From NCBI GenBank assembly GCA_019429385.1, contig JAHYIS010000026.1:1-39611 (forward strand): a stretch of DNA of 39,611 nt. The letters run 5' to 3'. The notes beneath the pieces are model-generated. The model was not told the origin of the DNA and ran no database searches. It saw only the letters and a program-made list of their open reading frames with translations. Position 1 is the first letter of the stretch. Each line of letters begins with the position of its first letter. This document shows positions 17,046-26,244 of the stretch, piece by piece. The position numbers and the translations under genes were made by a program. This DNA comes from ANME-2 cluster archaeon. GTDB taxonomy: Archaea > Halobacteriota > Methanosarcinia > Methanosarcinales > Methanocomedenaceae.

Positions 17046-18178
17046 AGTATATCCTCATAAATTCGGGTCAAATTTTCAACGATCGAATCCCAATCATATT
17101 CCTGTGCAGCTTTTTGGGCTAAAACTGACATGATGTGCCTGGCCTTACTATCATTGAGCAATTCAATGATATGCTCGCTGATTATTTTTTTGTCAAGCTC
17201 TACAATATAACCCCGTTCATTTTTTACCAGTTCAATAGCAGCATTTGTGTGGCTTTTTACCGTTATAACTGGTAACCCGCATGCAAAAGCTTCTATGACG
17301 ACCATACCGAATCCTTCACGAGTAGAAGGAAAAACAAATATTTTTGAAGATTTCATGCGGGCGATTATTTCATCATACTCCATAAATCCAAAGAACACAA
17401 CATTTTTTTCAAGTCCATATGATGAAGTATATTGTTTCAGTTTTTCTTTCTCAGGCCCATTACCAATGATATGGCATTGTACATCCGGCAGGACATCCAG
17501 AACCAAAGTCAGAGTTTCAAGTAATACATTTACATTTTTCTCCTTGATCAATCGACCGGCAAATATAATATCACACGTATCAGAATGTGGTTCTATTGCA
17601 TGAATATTGTTCAAATCAATGCCATTTGGAACAATAGTGATATACTGGGGCCTCACACCAAGTTCTGCCAGGTTTCGTTCTGTAAGGGATGAAACCGAAA
17701 TATTGCAATTGGTCAATTTTGATACGCATTTCTCGATTCCTTTCCCAAAGAAACCAAAAAATCCCAGGTATTTATACCAGTAATCACCCCAAACTTCATG
17801 CCAGGTAATTATCATAGGAGTTCTTTTTATAAGCGAAATGATCTTTGTGCTAAAAACTGAAAAATAAGGAAATACACATACATCTATAATATCAAATTCT
17901 TCTTTCAAGAGATGGGGAAATAATTCGACCGAAAAAAGAATCGCTTCGGAAATAGAGCGTCTCCCATTGACATACAGGTTTCTAGGTCCGCATACACCAT
18001 GCAGGGTCATCCCCTCGTGTGTTATCACATCAACTCCGTCCCACCATTGTATGCCATAGAGGTGAACATCATAGCCAGAACTGGCGAGCCTTTTTCCAAT
18101 CTCATATATTCGCCGCTCAGCTCCCCCTTTGACCCAGGGGTAAATAGCATCATAGATAAATGCAATTTTCATTATCAT
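17042..18178 (-). CDS. Family 4 glycosyltransferase
   Basis: GT-B glycosyltransferase of about 376-378 aa. The N-terminus is IAFIYDAIYPWVKGGAERR, a form common in archaeal GT4 enzymes. The donor domain has IIFAGRLIKEKNVNVLLE, CHIIGNGPEKEKL and the catalytic STREGFGMVVIEAFACGLP with the E-x7-E pattern. It begins right after the stop of the membrane GT2 gene; the ATG at 18178 and another two codons later are equally possible. It ends in a 4-nt overlap with the next GT4. Role: assembly of the surface glycan; sugar specificity unknown. Confidence 0.88.
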   Translation of the reverse strand: MIMKIAFIYDAIYPWVKGGAERRIYEIGKRLASSGYDVHLYGIQWWDGVDVITHEGMTLHGVCGPRNLYVNGRRSISEAILFSVELFPHLLKEEFDIIDVCVFPYFSVFSTKIISLIKRTPMIITWHEVWGDYWYKYLGFFGFFGKGIEKCVSKLTNCNISVSSLTERNLAELGVRPQYITIVPNGIDLNNIHAIEPHSDTCDIIFAGRLIKEKNVNVLLETLTLVLDVLPDVQCHIIGNGPEKEKLKQYTSSYGLEKNVVFFGFMEYDEIIARMKSSKIFVFPSTREGFGMVVIEAFACGLPVITVKSHTNAAIELVKNERGYIVELDKKIISEHIIELLNDSKARHIMSVLAQKAAQEYDWDSIVENLTRIYEDIL

Positions 18179-19309
18179 TCACGGATTATTTTTTAAGTCG
18201 AGCATCAACACACTTAATAATATAGACATAGATATCATTAAAATCCCAATTGCTGCAAAATCCATTGCCATTATTGCTGTTTCTATCTCTGACAATGACC
18301 CATATCCTGAATGCATCCAGGTGAGTATCACCTTAATGCCAAAAAACATCCCGATTCCTAGAAGGACAGTCCCGGTAATAATCTCTTTTTCCAGTGAGTG
18401 GTAATTCAGCAGTCGTTTAACAAATATATCGTCCTTCCCGGATATTCCATGCACGGCACTATAGGCTTTCAAATATACGCCGGTACTGATTATATTGCTT
18501 CCAATGATAAGGAGAAAACTGGCCAGGATGAATGAATGCAACCGTGTTGTTACCACATCTTCTCCTGTTGTTAATATTAAAACGGTCAGAAAAAAACCCA
18601 GAAGGAACACAAAGAGACCCGGGATGAACAAGAACGGTATAGGTTTGTAGAGCATGATAAACCTGAGGTGTCTCCATCCATCCTCGAAAGAACGAAGTTT
18701 TGATGGTGCTTCTCTGGTATAATAGTTGATGGGAATCTCTTGTATCCGGAGACCTCTATCAGCAGCTTCGATAACCATTTCGGAAGCAAATTCCATTCCC
18801 CCGGTTTTGAGTTTCATCGTATCCAGTGCTTTCCGGGTAAATGCCCGCATCCCGCAATGAGAATCAGAGATGTGGGTCTTGAAACTGAAATTCAGGACCT
18901 TTGTCAATAAAGGATTTCCAATGTACTGGTGAAGTACGGGCATAGCTCCCTTTTCAATGTTCTTCAACCGGTTTCCTATCACAAAATCGGCTTCATCGTT
19001 CATTAAGGGTTCGAGGAACCGGGGAAAATCAAGGAAATCATAGGTATTGTCCCCATCTGCCATGGCAATATAATCTCCTTTTGCATGCGAAAAACCGGCA
19101 AGATAGGCATTCCCGTATCCTTTCACAGAATTTATCACAACAGCACCCATAGAGCGTGCAATCTCAGCTGTCCTGTCCGTGGAATTGTCAACGACGATTA
19201 TTTCACCCTCCACCCCATATCCTTTAAAGACGGTCAATGCTTTTTCGATACATATACCAATAGTTTTTTCCTCGTTCATTGTAGGTATTACTATGGATAT
19301 ACCGGGCAT
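18179..19309 (-). CDS. Membrane-anchored GT2, dolichyl-phosphate hexose synthase-like
   Basis: Probably transfers a hexose to a polyprenyl or dolichyl phosphate carrier, the usual first membrane step of archaeal glycan assembly. The catalytic domain (about 1-220) has SIVIPTMNEEKTIGICIE, VVDNSTDRT, GKGYGNAY-like VKGYGNAYLAGF and ADGDNTYDFLDFP (DXD), plus SDSHCGMRAFTR. The C-terminus carries four hydrophobic segments (for example IPFLFIPGLFVFLLGFFLTV). The ATG at 19309 (MPGISIVIP) matches the family start; one at 19378 would add 23 residues. It is the first gene of the minus-strand island. Confidence 0.82.
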   Translation of the reverse strand: MPGISIVIPTMNEEKTIGICIEKALTVFKGYGVEGEIIVVDNSTDRTAEIARSMGAVVINSVKGYGNAYLAGFSHAKGDYIAMADGDNTYDFLDFPRFLEPLMNDEADFVIGNRLKNIEKGAMPVLHQYIGNPLLTKVLNFSFKTHISDSHCGMRAFTRKALDTMKLKTGGMEFASEMVIEAADRGLRIQEIPINYYTREAPSKLRSFEDGWRHLRFIMLYKPIPFLFIPGLFVFLLGFFLTVLILTTGEDVVTTRLHSFILASFLLIIGSNIISTGVYLKAYSAVHGISGKDDIFVKRLLNYHSLEKEIITGTVLLGIGMFFGIKVILTWMHSGYGSLSEIETAIMAMDFAAIGILMISMSILLSVLMLDLKNNP

Positions 19310-19539
19310 GACGTAATATATAAAAATAGAAGCATATAACAATTTTGATTTAAAATTAAGCTGAAGAACACTTGACATTGTGTGATGATATTCTCTTCCA
19401 GACCGATTAAAATAAAAATAGTCACACTCTGTTAGACCGGTTTCGACAGTATCCCCCTATCCAAAACAGAAGAATTAAGAACTATTCACCGGTATTCTTT
19501 GAACTACGTATCGTGAAATACTTGTAAAGAGGACCTAAC

Positions 19540-20304
19540 ATGAACTACAGAAGAGTTATCCCCTGTCTGGATGTAAAGGACGGTCGCCTGGTAAAAGGAG
19601 TCAATTTCGTTGATCTCAAAGACGTGGGCGATCCGGCCGAGAATGGTGCAGCATACAGTGATGCCGGAGCCGACGAGCTGGTGTTCCTGGATATCACAGC
19701 GACCATCGAAAACCGGAAGACCATGGTCGATGCCGTGGCAAGGACTGTTGACAGTATCTCCATACCGCTGACCGTGGGCGGTGGCATCGCAAGTGTCCAG
19801 GACATACAGAGAATGCTGGACGTGGGCGTGTCCGGGCTGTCCATAAACTCTGCCGCGGTGCGGGCACCGGAACTGGTAAAAGAGGCAGCTTCACAGTTCG
19901 GCAGCGAGACAATAACCATAGCTATCGACACCCGCCAGAACCCGCACCTGCCATCCGGTTTTGAAGTGATGGTCAACGGTGGCAACCAGCCAACGGGCAT
20001 AGACGCTGTCCAGTGGGCCATGCAGGTAGAGGATCTGGGAGCCGGTGCCATTTTACCGACCAGTATGGATGCTGACGGGACACTTGCCGGATATGATATA
20101 CCCATGACCAGGGCCATTGCAGATGCTGTCAGTCTTCCCGTTATTGCATCAGGGGGTGCGGGCATGCTGGAACACCTCTATGAGGCCATTCATGATGCAC
20201 ATGCCGATGCTGTGCTTGTTGCTTCCATTGCCCACTTCGGTACTTTTACCATCCGGGAAATGAAAGGATACCTGGCAGGAAAGGGTGTCCCTGTGCGATT
20301 ATAA
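19540..20304 (+). CDS. hisF: Imidazole glycerol phosphate synthase subunit HisF
   Basis: Cyclase subunit of IGP synthase. It uses ammonia from HisH to convert PRFAR to imidazole glycerol phosphate and AICAR (histidine pathway). It is a (beta/alpha)8 barrel of 254 aa with catalytic Asp11 in IPCLDVKDGRLVKGVNF, TVGGGIASVQD, IAIDTRQ with the second catalytic Asp, and phosphate-binding VIASGGAG near the C-terminus. GAGGA at 19529-19533 lies 6 nt before the ATG. No other his genes are in the window; it stands divergent from the glycan island. Confidence 0.97.
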   Translation: MNYRRVIPCLDVKDGRLVKGVNFVDLKDVGDPAENGAAYSDAGADELVFLDITATIENRKTMVDAVARTVDSISIPLTVGGGIASVQDIQRMLDVGVSGLSINSAAVRAPELVKEAASQFGSETITIAIDTRQNPHLPSGFEVMVNGGNQPTGIDAVQWAMQVEDLGAGAILPTSMDADGTLAGYDIPMTRAIADAVSLPVIASGGAGMLEHLYEAIHDAHADAVLVASIAHFGTFTIREMKGYLAGKGVPVRL

Positions 20305-20347
20305 TGCCGCTCAATTCCAAATATGCCCGGATAGTACATTGTTCGTA

Positions 20348-20363
20348 ACCATACGAAACAGTT
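20348..20363 (+). promoter_or_regulatory. Single copy of the ACCATAC element upstream of the DUF2098 gene
   Basis: ACCATACGAAACAGTT resembles the last unit of the 16-bp repeats upstream of pheS (ACCATACGGATAGTTT). It lies 47 bp before the ATG of the DUF2098 gene, just upstream of a TTAAAT stretch that could serve as a TATA box. The regulatory role is speculative. Confidence 0.3.
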
Positions 20364-20394
20364 AAATCGTAGAAGACACCAATTATAAAAGTGG

Positions 20395-20727
20395 ATGAAT
20401 AATTACAGGGTTCCGGACAATTTCGTGTTCATTGACTGTAACGGCAACACCTTGCGTATAGGCAGCCCTGTACGGTATACTGGTACCGGAACTACCGGTT
20501 TTATCACTGACCTTGAGTTCAGGGAATGTGAGATGTGGGTCAGGCTGGACAGTACCGGCCTTACTTACCACTCCAGCAGAATCGTGCTTATTGATGCCGA
20601 TAAAGTCAAAGTGAAAGGAAATTATGGTAATACTGCACCTTCCATAGCTGAGATGCACGAGGAAATGAAACGAAAGCTTCTGGGCGATGTCACAGGGGCC
20701 GATGACCGCAATATTATAGGCCATTGA
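20395..20727 (+). CDS. DUF2098 family protein
   Basis: Small soluble protein of 110 aa that matches the methanogen-restricted DUF2098 group by its core: LRIGSPVRYTGTGTTGFITD followed by MWVRLDSTGLTYHSSRI. The core reads like a small beta-barrel. The last 40 residues are charged and probably helical (SIAEMHEEMKRKLLG). No biochemical function is known to me. It lies 90 bp after hisF and 43 bp before purM on the same strand, so co-transcription with purM is likely. The ATG at 20395 has no clear ribosome site and may be leaderless. Confidence 0.75.
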   Translation: MNNYRVPDNFVFIDCNGNTLRIGSPVRYTGTGTTGFITDLEFRECEMWVRLDSTGLTYHSSRIVLIDADKVKVKGNYGNTAPSIAEMHEEMKRKLLGDVTGADDRNIIGH

Positions 20728-20770
20728 ATTTCGAAGTCTTTTTGAGGTATTGCAGCCCTTACGTGCTCAT

Positions 20771-21769
20771 ATGACTGAAAAAATGACCTATGCCCGCTCG
20801 GGCGTTGACATACACCTTGAGGAGAAAGCCATCAAAGCACTTGCTGCCGGTATCACCTATAAGCGTACAGGACGGGGTGCGCCTCTGACAGACATAGGTC
20901 ATTATGCCGGCCTCATAGAGTTTGGAGAATATGCTCTGGGACTGGCCACGGACGGTGTTGGCTCCAAAGTGCTCATCGCCAATGAAATGCAGCGATGGAA
21001 CACGGTGGGAATAGACTGCATTGCCATGAACGTCAATGACCTGCTGGCCGTTGGTGCCGAACCCCTGTCCTTTGTTGACTACCTTGCCATTGCGAAACCC
21101 GATGAACATCAGATGGCCCAGATAGGCGAAGGGTTGCAGCGGGGTGCCCAGCTGAGCAGGATGACCATTGTAGGCGGGGAAACCGCCACCCTGCCCGAGA
21201 TAGTCAACGGATTCGACCTTGCCGGCACCTGCCTGGGTGCTGTAAAAAAGGACCGTATCATCACCGGTGAGCATATCAGAAAAGGTGATGTACTGGTCGG
21301 GGTCCCGTCTTCAGGTATCCACAGTAATGGATACACCCTTGTCCGCAAGATAATGGAACGGTCATCGTATGGGTATCATGACCCGTTCCCCTACGATCCG
21401 GATACTACTATCGGTGATGAGATGCTCATCCCCACACGCATATATATCGAGCTCCTGGATGTGATACGGGAATGCGATGTGCATGGCCTGGCCCACATAA
21501 CAGGCAGCGGGGTGCTGAAACTTCGCAGGATAACCAACCTTGGTTTCAACATACATTCCCCGCTCGAGCCCCAGCCCATCTTCAGATTCCTGCAGGAAGA
21601 AGGGAATGTTGACGATCTTGAAATGTATAAAACCTTCAACATGGGCATGGGATTCCTGATAGTCCTGCCCAAAAAAGATGCACCGCGGGCTGCCGGGATA
21701 ACCGGTGGCAGGATAGTGGGAGAGATCGTGGATTCAGGTATCAGGGTCGGCGATATGGTGTTCGAATGA
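20771..21769 (+). CDS. purM: Phosphoribosylformylglycinamidine cyclo-ligase (AIR synthetase)
   Basis: Converts FGAM to AIR with ATP in purine synthesis. The 332 aa match the family: TYARSGVDIHLEEKAIKAL, GVGSKVLIANEM, IDCIAMNVNDLLAVGAEPL (metal and ATP binding), VGGETATLPEIV, and the C-terminal ITGSGVLKLRRI and NMGMGFLIVLP. The ATG at 20771 (MTEKMTYARSG) is the family start; a TTG at 20750 would add seven residues but lies too close to the GAGGT at 20744. A second purine gene, purF, lies 2.3 kb downstream. Confidence 0.95.
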   Translation: MTEKMTYARSGVDIHLEEKAIKALAAGITYKRTGRGAPLTDIGHYAGLIEFGEYALGLATDGVGSKVLIANEMQRWNTVGIDCIAMNVNDLLAVGAEPLSFVDYLAIAKPDEHQMAQIGEGLQRGAQLSRMTIVGGETATLPEIVNGFDLAGTCLGAVKKDRIITGEHIRKGDVLVGVPSSGIHSNGYTLVRKIMERSSYGYHDPFPYDPDTTIGDEMLIPTRIYIELLDVIRECDVHGLAHITGSGVLKLRRITNLGFNIHSPLEPQPIFRFLQEEGNVDDLEMYKTFNMGMGFLIVLPKKDAPRAAGITGGRIVGEIVDSGIRVGDMVFE

Positions 21770-21786
21770 TAGATACACCAGAGTAT

Positions 21787-22389
21787 TCAACGCAATGACT
21801 CTGGCAGGTCATCCTTTTCAAGCACGATCATACCTGTTTTCAGGTTTTCAGCTTCTTGGGGTGTCAGTTCCTGCTTTATTGCCCGCTCAGCTATAATTGC
21901 ACTGTTGCCAAGCGGGTCTTCGATGATAAGAGTAATATCACGTTCGCCACGTTTCACCTCATCCAGTGCATGTAATACTTCATGGGCCCGGTCAGTGGTC
22001 TGTAGGGGCTCATCTTTCCAGCGGCTCACCATACCCAGCACTTCCTCAACGCGGCAGAGCACCCCCTCCACATTGGATATGAAGGATTCACTGGCAGAGC
22101 CCGGTTCAATATCAATGCCTAACTCAGGTATCCGTATCGTACCTGATGAGGAACGTACTACCCTGGCATCCAGGTCAGCCAGTGACTCGACCCTCAACGT
22201 GTACTTTACCGGTTCACGCTGGTTAAGTACCATGGTATCAGCATATTTAAAACCGCAATTACAATGAGCACTGTTAATTACGATCTCACCAAAAAAAGGA
22301 ATAGTATCTATGTACCAGGTGAGTATAATTTCACCCTGGCACAGGGGACATGTTGTCCTGGTTAAAATTGGTTCGATGTCCTCATTCAC
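21787..22389 (-). CDS. ZPR1 zinc-finger domain protein
   Basis: Archaeal ZPR1-type protein of 200 aa. The N-terminal zinc finger is seen as CPLCQGE near residue 18 and HCNCGFKYAD about 28 residues later, followed by the A/B-type beta-domain (RVESLADLDARVVRSSSGTI, IPELGIDIEPGSASESFISN). The C-terminal half includes DITLIIEDPLGNSAI. The eukaryotic relative ZPR1 interacts with elongation factor 1A; the archaeal role is not established. It overlaps sepF by 4 nt, so the two are translationally coupled. Confidence 0.85.
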   Translation of the reverse strand: MNEDIEPILTRTTCPLCQGEIILTWYIDTIPFFGEIVINSAHCNCGFKYADTMVLNQREPVKYTLRVESLADLDARVVRSSSGTIRIPELGIDIEPGSASESFISNVEGVLCRVEEVLGMVSRWKDEPLQTTDRAHEVLHALDEVKRGERDITLIIEDPLGNSAIIAERAIKQELTPQEAENLKTGMIVLEKDDLPESLR

Positions 22390-22763
22390 TTTTTGACACC
22401 GATGATCTTTGAGCGATTTATCCTTACACCCATCGGAGCCACGATAACCTGGTCTTCCCCAATACCGGCAATATCTCCGTGGGTATCCTCTACTACCTGC
22501 TTGAGTTCCTTAATTGCCCGGTCCAGATTGAATTTATCCTGCTTTATCAGAGATATATCCACCAGCAGTACATTTCCATTATATATCTCTTTTTTCAGGT
22601 CCGGTATATCATTCAGGTTATTGAGCTCTGCAATTCGGATATACATCTCTGCAGGTTCATTTTCGACGACCTCTTCATAATCGCTGAGGTCAAGGTCCAC
22701 ATATTCGTCACTTGCTGATTTTGAAGATGACGAGCCACCGAATATTTTCTTGAGTGCTACCAT
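22386..22763 (-). CDS. sepF: Archaeal cell-division protein SepF
   Basis: SepF-like protein of 125 aa, the membrane anchor for FtsZ in many archaea. The C-terminal SepF domain (about 40-125) is visible as MYIRIAELNNLNDIP, NGNVLLVDISLIKQ, ELKQVVEDTHGDIAGIGEDQ and VIVAPMGVRI. The N-terminal MVALKKIFGG could form a short amphipathic membrane-targeting helix, and an acidic linker (DLDLSDYEEVVENEPAE) follows. AGGGGA lies 7 nt before the ATG at 22763. FtsZ itself is not in the window. It overlaps zpr1 by 4 nt. Confidence 0.9.
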   Translation of the reverse strand: MVALKKIFGGSSSSKSASDEYVDLDLSDYEEVVENEPAEMYIRIAELNNLNDIPDLKKEIYNGNVLLVDISLIKQDKFNLDRAIKELKQVVEDTHGDIAGIGEDQVIVAPMGVRINRSKIIGVKK

Positions 22764-22841
22764 TCTATTTTCCCCTGAATAATTTGAATTAGAATAATTA
22801 AGTTTACTATACCTGTGCCACTACATATATATTTTGATATA

Positions 22842-23324
22842 TTACACCGTCATATTCCATAATTTATCGCCTACAATGTGTACCGTCCTTATCGCTTTCC
22901 CGCCCCCTTCGGTCATCTGGTCCCCTGGCACCAGCGCACGACCCACAGCTAATGCTTTACCATGTGTTTCTTCAATGACTATGACGAGATCGCCTTCTGC
23001 TATACCCGGGTCCGCAGACACGATACCCGGTTTCATGACATCAGCACCCTTTACCACAAAAGGTATCGCTCCTGCATCAACAGTTACTACCTTCTTATCC
23101 GGTTTTAGTTTCAGTGCTCCTTTTACCGTGAAGAACGGCTCACCATCCATGATAAAAAAAAGTGGTTCACTATCGACCAGCAGCAGTTCGTATTCATCTG
23201 TGACCGCTATCTCAAACTTTTTATTGGCAAGTATGACATTGGCATCGGTAAATAATTCCCCTATCTTATGTATCATGTCTTTTGACTGGCTTTTTCGTAA
23301 CTGGTGTCTGGCTCTAATTTTCAC
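22842..23324 (-). CDS. PUA-domain RNA-binding protein (MCT-1-like)
   Basis: 160-aa archaeal protein with an N-terminal DUF1947-like region and a C-terminal PUA domain (about 75-155: VVTVDAGAIPFVVKGADVMKPGI, EGDLVIVIEETHGKALAVGRA). It is related to eukaryotic MCT-1/DENR-type translation factors; in archaea it probably binds tRNA or ribosomal RNA. The start is a GTG at 23324 with GAGGT about 10 nt upstream. It is divergent from the Sm protein gene and precedes sepF by 78 bp. Confidence 0.85.
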   Translation of the reverse strand: MKIRARHQLRKSQSKDMIHKIGELFTDANVILANKKFEIAVTDEYELLLVDSEPLFFIMDGEPFFTVKGALKLKPDKKVVTVDAGAIPFVVKGADVMKPGIVSADPGIAEGDLVIVIEETHGKALAVGRALVPGDQMTEGGGKAIRTVHIVGDKLWNMTV

Positions 23325-23349
23325 GTATGTTATACCTCTGGATTCGATA

Positions 23350-23358
23350 GTTATAAGT
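23350..23358 (-). promoter_or_regulatory. Possible TATA box of the PUA gene
   Basis: On the minus strand the sequence reads ACTTATAAC, with TTATAA 27-32 bp before the GTG start. That is the expected spacing for an archaeal box A with a very short leader. Confidence 0.35.
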
Positions 23359-23477
23359 ATGTCTATTACTACTTTGAAGCACTATTAATTGGTTGAACAT
23401 TTAAGTTTTTGGTATGCAATTAAATGTGAATCATGTACTTGAAAAATACATCCGTGAGATGTAAAAATGTATGGTAA

Positions 23478-23717
<240 letters not shown>

Positions 23718-23806
23718 TATCCACAATATATATTTAGTCTGAAGACATAGGGGATTTCTCTTAACAAACAGTAATCATATAATTATAATCATCCAAGGTG
23801 TAAATA

Positions 23807-23986
23807 ATGGTAAAAGGAACTCCATCTCAAGGAAAGAGGCAGAAACGCACCCACATTAAATGCAGGCGGTGCGGCAGTGTTTCAATGAACATTCATTCAA
23901 AATTATGTTCATCATGCGGATTTGGCAGAACATCACGCATGAGAAGTTATAAGTGGATCCGTAAATCAGGATTGAACGGCGATTAA
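23807..23986 (+). CDS. rpl37e: Large-subunit ribosomal protein eL37
   Basis: A 59-aa ribosomal protein read directly from the DNA. It starts [19 protein letters not shown] and has a zinc ribbon of two CxxC pairs (CRRCGS and CSSCGF), followed by the basic [15 protein letters not shown] typical of eL37. AAGGTG at 23795-23800 lies 6 nt before the ATG. It is located between the Sm protein and purF. Confidence 0.96.
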   Translation: MVKGTPSQGKRQKRTHIKCRRCGSVSMNIHSKLCSSCGFGRTSRMRSYKWIRKSGLNGD

Positions 23987-24019
23987 TCGTAAATAGTTCA
24001 AACAATCAGGTGAACCTTA

Positions 24020-25426
24020 TTGCGTGAATCGTGCGGGGTTGTCGGTCTCGCATTTGCTGATCGGGAATCGGATAAAGCAGCCCTGCCTATTTATTATTCG
24101 CTGTATGCCCTGCAACACCGGGGGCAGGAATCCACAGGTATTACGGTGCATGACGGTAGAAGTGCCCAGACCCAGAAGGGGATGGGACTTGTACCTGACG
24201 TTTTTAAGAAATATAACATGAAAGACCTGAAAGGCTATGTGGGCATCGGACATGTCAGGTATTCCACGACCGGTGACTCTTCTCTTGAGAACACGCAGCC
24301 GTTGATCGTGAATTTCATGGACCGCACCATTGCCATTGCCCATAATGGTAACCTGGTGAACAGTGCGGAGCTGAGGTATGAGTTCGAAGCCGAGGGACAG
24401 ATATTTTTAACGTCATCAGATACAGAGGTCATTGCCCGCCTGCTGGTAAAAGAACTGATATGCACTGATATCCTGGGCGCGGTAAAAGAACTGATGAGAC
24501 GGCTGGTGGGGTCATACAGCCTTACCATACTGGTGGATGACACCCTTGTAGTGGTCAGGGACCCCCTGGGTTTCAAACCATTATGCCTGGGTGAAATTGA
24601 CGGTGGGTATGTGGTTGCATCTGAAAGTGTTGCCATTGATACCATAGGTGGCACCCTAATTCGGGATGTACGGCCCGGCGAGGTTATTATTTTCAAAGAT
24701 GGCAGGTACCACTCACACCAGCTCAGCAAGACACGGAATACGGCAAAATGCGTGTTCGAATACATTTATTTTGCCCGTCCGGATTCGATCATTGATGGGA
24801 AACTTGTATACCAGACCCGGTTACAGATCGGTGAACAACTGGTTGATGAACATCCGGTCAATGCAGATATCATATCTCCTGTACCGGACAGTGGCATAAC
24901 ATTCGCCATTGGATACAGTAAAAAATCCGGTATAGATTACATGGAAGGCCTGATGAAGAACAGGTATATCGGCCGGACCTTTATCATGCCTGACCAGAAT
25001 ATGCGGGAGACTGCAGTGAAGCTGAAGCTCAATACCATCCCCCAGAACATTAAGGATAAGAGCGTCATCCTGTTGGACGACAGCATTGTCAGGGGGACCA
25101 CTTCAAGGCGAATCGTGGATATGGTCAAAAAGGCCGGGGCCAAAGAAGTACATGTACGTATCGGCAGCCCGGCAATCATAGCACCCTGTTATATGGGCAT
25201 CGACATGGCTACGAGGGCAGAACTGGTTGCAGCCCACAAAACAGTGGCCGGTGTGGAGGCGGTCATCAATGCCGATAGTCTCGGGTATATCAGTGTAGAA
25301 GGGCTGGTAGATGCCGTGGGAATACCTGCGGATGACCTCTGCCTTGCTTGCCTGACCGGAGTTTACCCTATCGAAGTACCTGGTGAGATATGCAAGCGAC
25401 ACCAGATGACCCTCAGTCAATTTTAA
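24020..25426 (+). CDS. purF: Amidophosphoribosyltransferase
   Basis: First committed enzyme of purine synthesis: PRPP and glutamine give phosphoribosylamine. The protein is 468 aa. After a four-residue propeptide (MRES) comes the N-terminal nucleophile Cys in CGVVGLAFADRES. The glutaminase domain shows LQHRGQESTGI, GIGHVRYSTTG and AHNGNLVN. The PRPP-binding site is VILLDDSIVRGTTSRRIV near residue 355. A C-terminal CLACLTGVYP likely contributes to an Fe-S or metal site. The start is TTG at 24020, supported by AGGTGA at 24008-24013 six nucleotides upstream. Confidence 0.96.
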   Translation: MRESCGVVGLAFADRESDKAALPIYYSLYALQHRGQESTGITVHDGRSAQTQKGMGLVPDVFKKYNMKDLKGYVGIGHVRYSTTGDSSLENTQPLIVNFMDRTIAIAHNGNLVNSAELRYEFEAEGQIFLTSSDTEVIARLLVKELICTDILGAVKELMRRLVGSYSLTILVDDTLVVVRDPLGFKPLCLGEIDGGYVVASESVAIDTIGGTLIRDVRPGEVIIFKDGRYHSHQLSKTRNTAKCVFEYIYFARPDSIIDGKLVYQTRLQIGEQLVDEHPVNADIISPVPDSGITFAIGYSKKSGIDYMEGLMKNRYIGRTFIMPDQNMRETAVKLKLNTIPQNIKDKSVILLDDSIVRGTTSRRIVDMVKKAGAKEVHVRIGSPAIIAPCYMGIDMATRAELVAAHKTVAGVEAVINADSLGYISVEGLVDAVGIPADDLCLACLTGVYPIEVPGEICKRHQMTLSQF

Positions 25427-25445
25427 TCGCGCCTGTATCTTTTCA

Positions 25446-26243
25446 CTATATCTTTGCTTTTCCGAACATAAACCCGCCCAGTCCTATGGTGGTTGCGGCA
25501 AAAAGAACCAGGACTGCAACGCAGATGTTTATTGGTATTTCGGTATCTCCTATGAGTGTGAAGCGCAGTGCCATGATGCCGTAGGTCAGCGGGTCAAGGT
25601 AAACCAGTGTCTTCATCCATGATGGGAGGTCACCTATCCTGAAGAACGCACCGCTTAGCAATAGCACAGGCATTGTGATGAAAGTCATTATCATCTGGAA
25701 CCCTTCATGACTTTCAATATGGGATGCAAGTGCAATGCCCAATCCTATGAACCCCAGCCCGATGAGAAGCATCACACCCACACTGGCAACCATACCAGGT
25801 ATCGATTGGTATTCCACACCCAGTGCAAATGCGATGAGCATGATCAAAGTCCCCTGTATCATGGCTGTAGTAACTCCTCCAAGTGCTTTTCCCAGCGCAA
25901 CAAAGAACCTTGACACCGGAGCGATCAAAATCTCCTTCAGGAATCCAAATTCACGGTCCCAGATAATGCTAACGCCTCCTGTAAGGGATGAGAACAGGAT
26001 TGACATGCCGATAATACCAGGGGCAAGGAACGCTATATCTGTCTGTCCGCTACCACCTCTCATCTGGAATGACGAGTTAAAAGCCGTTCCAAGGATTACC
26101 AAAAAGAACAGGGGGGTTGCAAGTGAACCTATGATACGACTCTTGGAACGCCTGAACCGGTACATCTCACGCAGCCACAGGGTATAGACCGTGTTCATGG
26201 AAGTCAGGAGCTTTTGTCTGGATCCAGGTAATCGTGTCATCAT
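25446..26243 (-). CDS. DrrB-like ABC-2 exporter permease
   Basis: Membrane subunit of an ABC-2 exporter, 265 aa with about six hydrophobic segments (IIGSLATPLFFLVILGTAF, VGVMLLIGLGFIGLGIAL, LYLDPLTYGIMAL-type region near the end). It resembles daunorubicin-type DrrB permeases. The start is the ATG at 26243, set by GGAGG at 26251-26255 on minus with 7-nt spacing; this site lies within the end of the ATPase gene just upstream. Substrate unknown. It converges on purF with a 19-bp gap. Confidence 0.88.
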   Translation of the reverse strand: MMTRLPGSRQKLLTSMNTVYTLWLREMYRFRRSKSRIIGSLATPLFFLVILGTAFNSSFQMRGGSGQTDIAFLAPGIIGMSILFSSLTGGVSIIWDREFGFLKEILIAPVSRFFVALGKALGGVTTAMIQGTLIMLIAFALGVEYQSIPGMVASVGVMLLIGLGFIGLGIALASHIESHEGFQMIMTFITMPVLLLSGAFFRIGDLPSWMKTLVYLDPLTYGIMALRFTLIGDTEIPINICVAVLVLFAATTIGLGGFMFGKAKI

Positions 26244-26244
26244 G

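Noticed and set aside
19379-19539. tRNA or riboswitch in the divergent gap before hisF.
   Set aside because: No cloverleaf arms, GTTCRA-type T-loop or other structured pattern was visible; only an SD and vague AT-rich blocks.
19545-20165. A 206-codon open frame opposite hisF.
   Set aside because: It is the antisense shadow of a clear hisF gene, Ser/Pro/Thr-rich without any domain.
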